Assembly (NCBI GenBank): GCA_030220185.1
Contig: JASPKZ010001601.1
Span: 992,001 to 1,056,000, forward strand
Length of the DNA stretch: 64,000 bases
From: Diploptera punctata
Taxonomy: Eukaryota > Arthropoda > Insecta > Blattodea > Blaberidae
Reading direction: 5' to 3'
Part shown: in pieces, positions 41,690 through 60,656 of the stretch
Layout of the letters: the number at the start of each line of letters is the position of its first letter
Position numbering within the stretch: position 1 is the stretch's first letter
Translations under genes and position numbers: made by a program
The notes under the pieces: generated by a model
Database searches by the model: none
Seen by the model: only the letters and a program-made list of their open reading frames with translations
What the model was told of the DNA's origin: nothing

Positions 41690-42400
41690 TAATAGTGCCT
41701 GTACAATTTAAGAAAATTACTTACCATCCTGAAATACATGACAAATTTAAAAGAAAATCAATTTCACTTTAGCAGTGATAAATTTAGCTGGGTAATCTTA
41801 TAATAAATAATAAGAAAGTTGATACCACAGATAGTAAACAAATCTGGAATTAAAGAATTAGATTATTATTTTTATTACCTCACTTCATATTCTTTATTCT
41901 TCTAGACTACAGTTTCGGAGCTCATCTCCATCATCAGTAGCCTGTCTTCGACTGGTGTTATATTATTTTTTATTTCCTACCTACATAACTTAATAAAGTT
42001 GGCTATCAAGTCATAGGAAAACAAGAATAACATAAACAACTGAGACAAGATGGCGGCTTCAAAAATACAATATTTCAACAAACATTTTTTCGAAAACTAA
42101 AATAGAAATTAAAAGATACTTGAAATTAAAAGAACTTAGAAACAAAAGAGCTGCAGATATCAAATTCATTAACAAATGTTTAGAAAAGAATATCACTCCA
42201 AAATTTGTCCAGAAAATGGTTAAAAACAACAATAACCAACACCAAAAAATTTTAGAAAAGAAAACTCTCAATTTGGAAAAAAATCAAACATTATACAACT
42301 ATAAGTAAAATAGACGTTGAACTGTACTTTTTGCATTTAAAATTAAGCAACAGTTAAAAAAAAAAATTATGAAGTATGAGGTGAGTGACATAAAAAATAA
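41690..42400. mobile_element. Penelope-like fragments
   Basis: Plus-strand 41690-41780 encodes a KITYHPEIHDKFKRKS stretch like the linker at 31260-31330 (KFTYHPLVFDKF). A minus-strand 3' end with a hammerhead core lies at 41880-41990. At 42120-42308 the frame KFINKCLEKNITPKFVQKMV resembles a PLE N-terminus. The segment ends tatgaggtgagtg. Several PLE pieces are joined out of order. Confidence 0.65.
41902..41940 (-). ncRNA. Hammerhead-like ribozyme, canonical core (B)
   Basis: On the minus strand: helix I cta, core ctgatga (41937-41931), an extra t, stem II ggag-atgag-ctcc, gaa, helix III act-gt-agt, cleavable c (41905), then tag closing helix I. The cleavage triplet is guc. About 30 bases downstream comes gaatatgaagtgaggtaata, a diverged PLE end. 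Confidence 0.65.
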
Positions 42401-42451
42401 ACAATATTAAAAAACCTCATAGTGTTATTTCCTATCTACATAACTTAATCA

Positions 42452-43209
42452 ATCTGTATATTAATTAATTTCTGATGTCCTATGATGTAAATATGACAAT
42501 TATATTTTTCTGGAATGTTATTACCTGGGAAAAATACATTTAAGAAAGTGCAAACAGTGGTTTCTTTTTTTGGTGGTATAATCAATTACGCACCGTAGCC
42601 GAGTGGTTACAGCAGGAAGCCATGGCGCAGAGCTACGGGACTTGCGCTGGTTCGAGTCTCCATGGGGGAAGAAATTTTCTCATGGTATTTCGGCCAGTAT
42701 GGGACCGGTGCCCACCCAGCATCATGAGGCATTTGGGTAGCTACAATAAGTAGCGGCTCCAGGTTGAGGAAACCAGCTATAACGGCTGGGGGACTCGACA
42801 TGCTGACCACATGTCACCCCAACACTGGCTGATGATCATCTACCTCTGTGATTGACACCTGTGGATGTGAGGCCAGCAGCCGGCTGGTAGGCTAAGGGTC
42901 CTCTAGGCCTGTTGCGCCAGGAGTTTTTTTTAAATCAATTACTACAAATGTTTTTATATTAACTCGCGCATGCGCTATGTGTTGACATTCATGCACTATA
43001 TATACAATCTGGCAACCGTAATTTCTTACGGTCAGTCACTGCAAAATAACGCTATGAGCTATTCAGAATGTTAAAAAGTAGGTGCTTTCTTGATTATGAT
43101 AAACTTTAGTTTGTAAATTCTAGGCAAAACACGACTGTGATTGGTTGTATATAAAAAATCATTGAAACGTGATTGGTCATTGACTCCCATTTGGGGCATG
43201 AGTTAAATA
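42452..43209 (+). mobile_element. Foldback element carrying a SINE
   Basis: The left part matches 51105-51185 (tacatttaagaaagtgcaaa, ttttttggtggtataatcaa). The right part resumes at 42942 with ctacaaatg and continues to gattggtcattgactcccat and atgagttaaatag. The SINE between them was inserted later. The outer left terminus is lost. Confidence 0.77.
42589..42932 (+). mobile_element. SINE family 1, full length
   Basis: The tRNA-like head (cgcaccgtagccgagtggtt, B box ggttcgagtctcc) leads into a body ending ggtcctctaggcctgttgcg and a t-run. The target duplication aatcaatta is at 42580-42588 and 42933-42941. The uninterrupted site survives at 51171-51200. Confidence 0.92.
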
Positions 43210-43215
43210 GATTAA

Positions 43216-43640
43216 ATGTGAAGAATGTGAGAAATTCTACACAGGAAAAACTAAGAGAAATTTGAAAACTAGAGTGAAAGAACATCTCAGGAATGCCAAG
43301 AAAGGGGAAGTAGAAAAATCTGCAGTGGCTGCCCGTGCATGGTCTGAAAAACATCTTATCGAGAAAGAAGCTAAATCATTAAAACAAATAGAAAAACCAA
43401 AAGAACTTACTGTTTGGGAAAAGATCTACATTCAAAAGAGCAAAAAGAAGAAATTGATGAACTTTGAAATTCCCGGTGAGAATGACCTGGTTTCGAGGTT
43501 TTTCAGTCAGCCAATGGAAGGAGCAAAGGACAGCTCTTCAAGACGACAGAACAACGGTCATGATGATACTGAGCATGGAACAGAAACTATGTTCCAAAAC
43601 TAGTTTACAGTCAAATAAGAAGAACAATATGAGGTGAGTG
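43216..43640 (+). pseudogene. Penelope-like GIY-YIG fragment
   Basis: Encodes EKFYTGKTKRNLKTRVKEHL (YIG strand and arginine helix; the GIY strand is missing), EKSAVAARAWSEKH, EKPKELTVWEKIYIQKSKKK and MNFEIPGENDLVSRFF, with the stop at 43601. A hammerhead-like but damaged core (ctgagcatggaac, gttcc) overlaps the end of the frame. The 3' end is aatatgaggtgagtg. Confidence 0.85.
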
Positions 43641-43979
43641 ATAAAAAATTCTACCTTAAAGACAAAGGGATGCCTTTTGTTCACTTGATGCCCTAAGTTA
43701 GCTGTTCATTGTTTGGTACTTTGAAAGGAATACTTCATTCATTATATGTACTTAAAGGTACGTACACACCTGCGCGCCGCAAACATGAACGGCGCACGCC
43801 GCACCATGTTTGTCAGATTTGGACTGGGTTTTAAGGTGTGCGCAAACGGCGCGCGCGCGTCTCTCACCACGATCCACTCATTGTCGGTTTTTTCCATGAA
43901 CACTTTGATGGTTCGCTGTTTAGATTTGGACGGGTACCTGAGAGGTTCGTTGCTTTCGGTGCGCACCTATTATTTGAGT

Positions 43980-44201
43980 ATGGAGTGGTCAGAGGAAAAC
44001 GTGTTAAAACTTGTTGACATTTATAGAAACAAGCAATTATTGTGGGATCCACAACATAAGGATCATTTTAAAAAATCATTGAAAGGAGATGCCTGTTTTT
44101 TTTTCAATGATATGTGTTTTTTTTTTCGTGTGTACTGTAATTGTATAAATAAATTAGAATTATTTAGAAAACATTATTTATTTAAGACGTTCATTTCATA
44201 A
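43980..44201 (+). pseudogene. MADF-domain fragment
   Basis: Begins MEWSEENVLKLVDIYRNKQL followed by LWDPQHKDHFKK. This is the start of a MADF DNA-binding domain, whose family pattern is W---L---I--Y, then LWDP-H--Y. It breaks down after SLKGDACFF into an AT-rich run. MADF/Myb-like proteins accompany PIF/Harbinger transposases, which fits the surrounding inverted repeats. Confidence 0.72.
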
Positions 44202-44757
44202 TATTATGTATGAAGTATCACAAAACAATACAATATATAAACACATTTATTGCTAATTATTTATTTATCTCTTCAAAGACTCCAAAGAGCAAGACTGCTC
44301 ATGTTTAAGGGGCAATATACAAAAAATAATGGCCATAAAACAATTAACAATAAAAACAAGAAAACAAATTCAGGCATAAGTTTAAGTAATACAAACTACT
44401 ATAGATGCACAATATATATACACATATAAATACAATATTTAAACAGGATAATATTAATAATAATAAAATTAACAAAATTAACTAAGAAAGCAATGAGAAA
44501 AAATATGTTTTAATACAATTAGAAAAATGTTTAACATTCGTGAAATGTTGATATTCAATAGGTAAGTAGTTATTTTAATGGTTGATTAATGCATAACGAA
44601 TCCCTTTTATACCTTTTTTTTTTAGAAACTAGTATCTTTGTGCAATAAAGTACAACCTCTAGTATAATAATCATGTACATTTTTATTAAAAATTAAGGCC
44701 ATGTTATGGTGAGATAGATTCTTAATAATTTTAAAAACATATATATATACAAATCAT

Positions 44758-45101
44758 GTCCACCGCTGTAGTCTCGAGGTAGCGTGCTGCCTTGTCACGC
44801 AGCGGGGCCCGGGTTCAATCCCCGGTCGGGGCAGTTTTTCTGGGTGAGGTTTTTATCGGGGTTTTTCCTCACCTGTAAGACAATGTCAGGAAAACTTTAA
44901 GGCCCAAACGGTCCCCGAAATCATATGGCCATCATCATCATCATCCTTATCATTATCATCATCATCATCATCCTTCACCGGTGTGGAAAGCAACGGGAAG
45001 CTACCACACCTACACAATTCCCTAGTAAAGCTGCAAGCATAGCATGAAAATGCTATGATTTCAGTGAAGGACCTGCCTTCGGGCAGAATTACTATGGATG
45101 G
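44758..45101 (+). mobile_element. tRNA-derived SINE, family 2, full length
   Basis: Head gtccaccgctgtagtctcga and B box gggttcaatcccc. The long tail ends ggcagaattactatggatgg. The 13-bp duplication atatacaaatcat at 44745-44757 and 45102-45114 defines both ends of this family. Confidence 0.92.
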
Positions 45102-45189
45102 ATATACAAATCATATATTTTTTTAAAATTCCTTTAATGCTATAATATTTGAAAAAGTATAAATAAAGTTATAAGATGTAATAAGTAAT

Positions 45190-45295
45190 AAGCGTGACCA
45201 GACGTCCCGATTTTGGCGGGACAGTCCCGATTTTTAACAATTTGTCCCGCGTCATTTAAAAAAAATGTCCCTATTTTTGGGAAAGAATGCAGGAC
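45190..45295 (+). repeat. Possible hAT terminus
   Basis: The sequence accagacgtcccgattttgg, followed by cgggacagtcccgatttt, resembles the ends of some hAT elements. No partner terminus was found. Confidence 0.35.
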
Positions 45296-45517
45296 AAGCG
45301 GGAGAATGGAAAGGGAATAGACATAGTTGGTTACACCTGCTCTGCAAAATGTCTACTGAAGGTTTGTGGGTTTCCTATGGATCGCAGGAGGTTCGTTGAA
45401 ATTAATAACTTCGATGAACATAACACGCGCCGTTCGTGTTCGCGGCGCGCATTTGTATACGTACCTTTACAGGGAAATTATTTAATAAACAACCTCAAAT
45501 CAACACCAACTATATTA

Positions 45518-45914
45518 AGTATCTTTTTGTAAGCCCATGTTTCCCTTAACAGAGATTTAGGTGCTCCCCCCTACAGGGAAGTATTTGAACCATACTAATT
45601 TAGTTACACTTGTTTTTGTACAGATGTCATTTGAGTGGTCCGTGGTCAGCGTTCTGCCTCATACTGACATCTAGGAAACCAAGGTAGTACTAGGATGGGA
45701 AAATTTGGTAAATTTTGTTTAGAGGCCTTTTCATTCAGGCTTAAGGATCTTTTACAAGCTTAAAAATCTTCAGACTCGGGACCCATGGCTTAAAGTCCCT
45801 CCCGGAGGACTTGCTCCTTAGGTTTTTCCATCCTAAAAAATCAATCGGCCCCGTCCGGGTTTGAACCCGGGACCAGAGGCAAGGAGCATAACCACTAGTT
45901 CACTGCGGCTGACT
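45518..45914 (-). mobile_element. tRNA-derived SINE, family 3, full length
   Basis: This is the reverse copy of the SINE at 10751-11146. The minus-strand B box is cgggttcaaacccgg. A 10-bp duplication aactatatta at 45508-45517 and 45915-45924 flanks it. Confidence 0.9.
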
Positions 45915-45924
45915 AACTATATTA

Positions 45925-46493
45925 ACCCATTGCCTTATTAATATTTTCCTCCATAGTTGCACCCATATTTACCATTTAATTTTAAGAAAATTAGGATAAC
46001 CGAAAAACAATGGCTTATAACTCGCAATCTATCGAGTATGTTGTACACCATTGAATAGATCGTTCTCTCAGCTTTCCAATGGTATATAACATGTCATGCC
46101 ATCTATTGACAAAACTAAAGAAACACTAAGAAGAAGTTACAGCTGCTCAGTCCGGCTCACAGCCGTCTGTGTAAGAATGGGCTTCACTTGATCAGCCGGC
46201 TGGGAGCCATCTGTGTAAGCCAATGGGTTAAGCGTGAAAAGAAAAAAAGTTTTAATCTAAAAATATAATTTACCAAATGGAATTTGTTGATGGGATGATC
46301 TCAAAGAAACATTTTGCAAAACATTAATTCAATGATACGATAAAATGCAAAACAATACATTTTCAAATGTATTTAAAGATTAAATATTTACAGGATAAAT
46401 AAACACAGGAATACATTAAATTTTAAAATTACATACATAATACATTACCAGTCAAAAAGAAACAGGTAAGTTTAAAAAACTTGAAAATTAAAT
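45925..46493. other. Between convergent genes; no feature seen
   Basis: Contains the direct repeat gccg-ct-gagccgtctgtgtaag type (46150-46220). It covers the expected POLR2L 3' UTR (46493 downward on the minus strand). No clear poly(A) signal was recognised. Confidence 0.45.
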
Positions 46494-55330
<8,837 letters not shown>

Positions 55331-57240
55331 TCAATTAAAACCAATCTTGGTTATTCTAGCACAAATAATAATCAATGATACAAAGTTATATCGACACTTC
55401 TCAGTTAACTCCAGTTACATCTTGGGAAAAAGTCGGTTATTTGGCAGACACAAATTCTTCTGGATATGCTACACTTCGGGTCGCACGAAAATTTTTCTAA
55501 GTTCTATAGAATCGCAGTGTGCATGCGCTAGGGCTCCAATTATCCCAGGTAGATAAATGCAACCTCCAGCAGTTGGCGGTATATGTATGAGAAATCAGTA
55601 TGACCAACATTGACACAAAATTCCCAGAACTTGTCTAAAAATGTATAATTAACACGAAATTAACTAGTGGAAATATGATTTTACGTGGTAACCGTCCGAT
55701 ATTTTGAATTTTTCATAGAATAACAGATATGAAGAGGTAATTCATTTTACGTATCAAATCACATTTAAAAAGAAAGGAACCTAAAAGCTAACCAAACCTA
55801 AATCAATTACTGTAACAGAAATCAATTACTCTAACGTAGGTGAAATCCAGGGAACGTGGAATCACATTTAAAAAGCAAGGAACCTAAAAGCTAACCAAAC
55901 CTAAATCAATTACTGTAACACAAATCAATTATTCTAACGTAGGTGAAATCCAGGGAACGTGGAAATGGTTGGCAACATCTGGAGTATTTTGGGTTGTTGA
56001 TGGTGGCAACGCTGGAACAACATAGGAAGAGGAGGGAAAATAGCAGTAAGCAATGTAGCACGACCATGTTTTACGTAAATATATAAATATAAAAAAAAGA
56101 TTGTTGCAACATTGGAAGATGTGTAAAATGTGTTTAAAAGTGTTTAGTGCATCAGTGGAATAAGATATTAAATTGAAAAATTTTTGCGACCTGAAGTGTA
56201 CAACAGCCATACTTCTAAGTTCCACAGAATCACAGTGCGCATGCACAAGTTGCAGGAGTTACTGTAATGGTTAATGTAGCCTCCGGTAGATGGCTCTGCA
56301 GTCAGTGTTACCAAATTTGGGAATAAATTCCCAAATACTAAAAAATGGGCGTAAACTAACTTCCCATTTCCTAACCTAAGAAAACAATTTACATGCGTAT
56401 TATTTTATAAACTATAAACTAATTTTACGTACACTAACACTGAATATGGTTTGAAATTATTTTCAAATGTTGGTAACTCCAATTTGAGAGTCACCTAGCA
56501 AATGTTACATGAAGCATTTCCTCGCACAAATTTCGCGTAATTTATAAATATTTAATAATCATAAGAAATGTTTATAAAATGGTTCCAAAATGTTTAAAAT
56601 AGTATGAAACGTGTTTACAAGTTTTTAGTGCATCAGTGACATAAGGATGTAAGTGTAGAATTGGGTCTGCCAAAAAATATACCACAGCCTAATTATGCTA
56701 ACAAAATGGACAAATATAAGGTCAGGATGAGTTATTTTGATTAGCTTTTAAGTTACAGATTTATACAGATCATTCTTGTAGTTTTTAGCACATTCCTGTA
56801 AACTGGGCATCTTGAACCCACAATTCATAGCTATTTTCCAATGTTTTCAGATTATTTCAATTTCTCATTTATATTTGAGACACTTCCCGTAGTCTCTTCA
56901 GACAACATATAACATTCATAGTTTTTTACATCTTACCTCATATTTTACGTTTCTTTAAACATGGGAACTAGTTTTCAAGAGAAGGATCTCTCTCATTTTC
57001 TTTGGTTAAGAAATGGCAAGTTAGTTTATGTCTTTTTTTTTTAGCATTTGGGAATTTATTCCCAAAGTTGGTAACGCCGACTGCGGAGGCATCTACCAGA
57101 GGCTACATCAACCATTATAGCAACTCGCGCATGCGCACTGCAATTCTGTGTAACTTAAGAATTCGTGTCTGCCAAATAACCGACTTTTTCCCTATTTTCT
57201 TACAATTCTAAAATATTGATGCTGTGTACATCAAATATTT
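55331..57240. repeat. Dispersed repeats with gcgcatgcgc motif
   Basis: Several related blocks occur in both orientations: agttctatagaatcgcagtg (55500), agttccacagaatcacagtg (56218), then plus-strand ggaatttattcccaaagttg and caactcgcgcatgcgcac (57050-57140). They share gccatctaccggagg-like and ttcccaaat sequences with 23.9-24.7 kb. A PLE-like 3' end (tcttacctcatattttacgt) is at 56930-56960. No coding sequence was seen. Confidence 0.6.
55758..55963 (+). repeat. 103-bp tandem duplication
   Basis: Two adjacent copies (55758-55860 and 55861-55963) each begin atcacatttaaaaag and end cagggaacgtgga, differing at a few positions. It lies about 0.5 kb upstream of the POLR2L start. Confidence 0.92.
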
Positions 57241-58284
57241 CAATTATCTTTTTTTTCAAGTTCTACAGAACCATGGTGTGCATGTGCAAGGCTTTGTCAA
57301 TACATTGCAGGACTATCTGTGCAACTGGTGTGACCAATAAGAAATAATAAAATAAGGAATTGCGCTACTTCATTATTTTGTTTGGATACGAAGGGAAAAG
57401 TTAGTGTACACTAAATTACTCGTAGTTTACAGTTTATTGAATAGACCTAATAAGTAAGCAATTTATTTTGTTAGGTTACGAAATGACAAGTTAGGGTATA
57501 TCCATTTCTTAAAGCATATTTGACAATTTATTTGAAGATTGATCATACTGTTTGTACAGATAGTCCTGCCATCTACCAAGCAAGTTCATAAACCTTGCAC
57601 ATGTGCACTATGATTCTGCAGAACTTAAAATTCATGGTGAGCCAGAAACTATAGTTTCTTCAAAAATGGTTACAATTCAGAGTCACATGATCCAATATTG
57701 AAATGCTCATAGGAGAAACACTAAATATTGAAGTCTTAGTATTGAACTTAAAAGCTAATCATAATACAAATACTCTAACCTTAGATTACAAGTTCATCAT
57801 CTAAAACTACATTACAGGTATAAAATAAACATAACTTATGATTTACAATCTATAGGAATGCAATTCACCCTAATTCAATATCTCAAAACCCTATATTATG
57901 TAAAATTATATCCTGACATCAAATAATACTTACTCGATATAAGACCTGCGTGTTCACACTTTGTTTAACTTCGCAACTTCAAATGAGTCTTGTGCCATAG
58001 ATCAAACAAACAGAGCAGAGATAACTCACTCCACAGAGTAATTTTGTGGTCTTTCAATAATATATATAAACGAAAATGCGCACAAGTTGTGTATAGAGTA
58101 TGCTATGGTTTATCTACGACCAAAGCGCCAGCGCAAAAATTGCTCCCCTTGTATTTATTATAAACGAAAAGCGCACAAGTTGTGCATTATTTAGATGGAT
58201 GTGGTTTATCTACAACGCAAATTGCTGGCACGGAAAATTTTGCGCTGATGTTACGGTTTATGCTGTGGTTTATCTACGACGCAA
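57241..58284. repeat. Diverged copies of the same dispersed repeat
   Basis: Has ttcaagttctacagaaccat then, at 57470-57620, gaaatgacaagttagggtat and cctgccatctaccaag with cttgcacatgtgcac. The right end (58080-58284) is a degenerate tandem array of gcgccagcgcaaaaattgct-like units that continue into the large palindrome. Confidence 0.5.
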
Positions 58285-59560
58285 CGCGCCAGCGCAAAAA
58301 TTGCTCCCCATGTATTTAAATGGAGGTGGTTTATCTACAACGCAAATTGCTGGCGCAAAAAAATTTGCGCTGACATGTCGCGTCGTGTTTTGGAATCTCT
58401 TGAATCCAGGACGCAATTTGCCAGCGCAAACAAAGAATATAGAAGATATTACCCATACTCATTGGTGTAATTGCTAAAAACAAACTAAGATTTTATAACA
58501 AAATGTCGGAAATGCAGTACTTGTTTTATAACTTTCCAATTTTAACGACGAAAGTTAGATAGTTTTGTTGCAAATCATAAAGTTCTATATATGTTTTATA
58601 CAATATGAGCATGAAGGAGTACAGAGATGTACAGAAAAAAGTTAAGAGATAAATAAAAGCTGTTATTTTTTCTGTCTTTACTAATATTTCGAACTATTTT
58701 AATCGTTTTGCAACGACACTTGAATCTTTTTAAATGAAGAATTTTAATATGTTTATTTATGTACACAAATTATGATTTTTCCTCTCAATTTATTTTCAAA
58801 GTTCTTTATTAGAATTGAAGTTGGCATACGTGAACGCTCATAAAATTAAATCCACCAGATGGCAGGACATGTGTGTGAATGACCAACATTTGCATTTAAT
58901 TCCAAACCATATTTTAAGAAATAAATGTTCAATGTCCCGCGCCGTAGCCGAGCGGTTAAGGTAGGAAGCCTTGGCGCAGAGCTACGGGACTTGCGCTGGT
59001 TCGAGTCTCCATGGGGGAAGAAATTTTCTCATGGTATTTCGGCCAGTATGGGACCGGTGCCCACCCAGCATCGTGAGGCAATTGGGTAGCTACAATAAGT
59101 AGCGGCTCCAGGTTGAGGAACCAGCTATAACGGCTGGGGGACTCGACATGCTAACCACATGTCACCCCTACACTGGCTGTTGATCATCTACCTCTGTGAT
59201 TGACACATGTGGATGTGAAGGGCCAGCAGCCGGCTGGTAAAAGGGCAACCGCTGAAAAGTGGAAAGACCCTCAATCGGAAGGGGTTGTAAGGGGTAGTGA
59301 CGTGTGTATAACCTCTCCTACCCAATTCTCATCCTCACCTTCTCGTGGTACAACCTGTTTTCACAAACGAGGCTCTGAGGACCGAGTCACGGCGGTATAA
59401 CCGTTCCATCAGGTACTGAGTAAATGCGGTATCCTAATGTCTGTCCAGAGACTAAAAGGTAGCAGCCCTACCACTGGACTACTTAGCGTCGGGCCAGTAA
59501 CCTGTCCTAAGGAACTTCAAAACTACTTTCAAGTCTCAACACGAAAAAAGCCAGAAGGAA

Positions 59561-60656
59561 TTGAAATATGACGACCCACAGCAAAGAAATATGGTTAAAA
59601 GAAAACGGCACAATGATATTGTAAGATATGCAACCTGGAATGTCCGAAGCATCCATGAAAAAGAAGAGGAACTAGACAGTATATTTAAAAATAGAAACAT
59701 TGATATTGCAGTAACTACAGAGACTAAGAAGAAACTTAAAGGAACGAAAGAAACACAAAATTATGTACAAATATATAGCGGTGTCGACAGGAAAACCCAT
59801 GGACAAGCTGGAGTAATGATTTGGATTAATAAAACCATAAGAAATAAAATTCAACACTACACTTACTGGAATGAAAGAATATTAGAGCTTCGACTGAAAA
59901 TAAAATAGAGGTAATTTGACAGTTCTTGGTGTATATGCACCAGAGGAAGGCCGTGAAGAAGACAATGAAGAATTTTATAAAATATTACAAGAAATTTATA
60001 GCAAAATTAATAGAAATGATTACATTCTCATAATAGGAGATTTAAATGCCAGAGTGGGCAATGCTCAAGTCAACAATAATATTGGAACATTTGGCGAACC
60101 AACCAGCAATAGGAATGGGACAAGATTAACAGATTTTGCTATCTACAATGAACTGAAAATAACGAATACCTTTTACAATCATAGAAACATACATAAATAT
60201 ACCTGGCATCGTCAGGACTCAAAATCAATAATTGATTATTTCATTGCAAATAATAAGATTTTTAAATTGTTTCTCGATGTCAGAGCCTACAGAGGATATG
60301 ATATTGGTTCAGATCACTACCTAGTAGAAGCAAGAATAAGATTTCCACCAAGATGGTTAAAAAAGAAGAAACAACAACAGAGCATAGAACAAAAGTACAA
60401 GGTAAAATTATTTTATGATGACAGCATTAAATGGTTATATTCGAGAAGAATTCAGCAATATATGGCTACAACTCCAGAAAGTAATGATGTCGAAGAAGAA
60501 TGGAAAAACATTAAAATGATAATTCAAAATGCAGCTAATGAAACTTTAGGAAAAGTAAATATACAACAAAGAAGAAATAGAACTCTAAAAATCTGGGATG
60601 ATCAAATAAAACAATTGATTGAAGAAAAAAAAATGCAGCTTATAAAAAATATTTGA
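59561..60656 (+). pseudogene. LINE-A endonuclease region (frameshifted)
   Basis: Two frames, 59561-59908 and 59916-60656, together make one AP-like (EEP) endonuclease that nicks target DNA. The first has YATWNVRSIHEKEEEL and the glutamate in VTTETKKK. The second has the LIIGDLNARVG strand (Asp-x-Asn), SIIDYFIANN and the catalytic GSDHYLV near residue 130. They are separated by a stop and one frame change near 59905. An A-run (60626-60633) probably causes the second break before the RT frame. Confidence 0.87.

Larger units (their letters stand above)
43754..45472 (+). mobile_element. PIF/Harbinger-type element remnant
   Basis: Terminal inverted repeats begin aaaggtacgtacacac at the left. At the right (45425-45469) is the complement (gcgcatttgtatacgtacct). 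Inside, both termini carry gcgcgccgc and aacggcgc. One frame encodes a MADF-like domain. No DDE transposase remains, and a SINE sits inside. Assignment to Harbinger rests on the MADF partner protein and the TIR style. Confidence 0.7.

Noticed and set aside
58100..58477. A 125-codon open frame near the large palindrome
   Set aside because: It reads through degenerate tandem gcgcaa-type units and has no protein-like motif. It is a by-product of the repeats.
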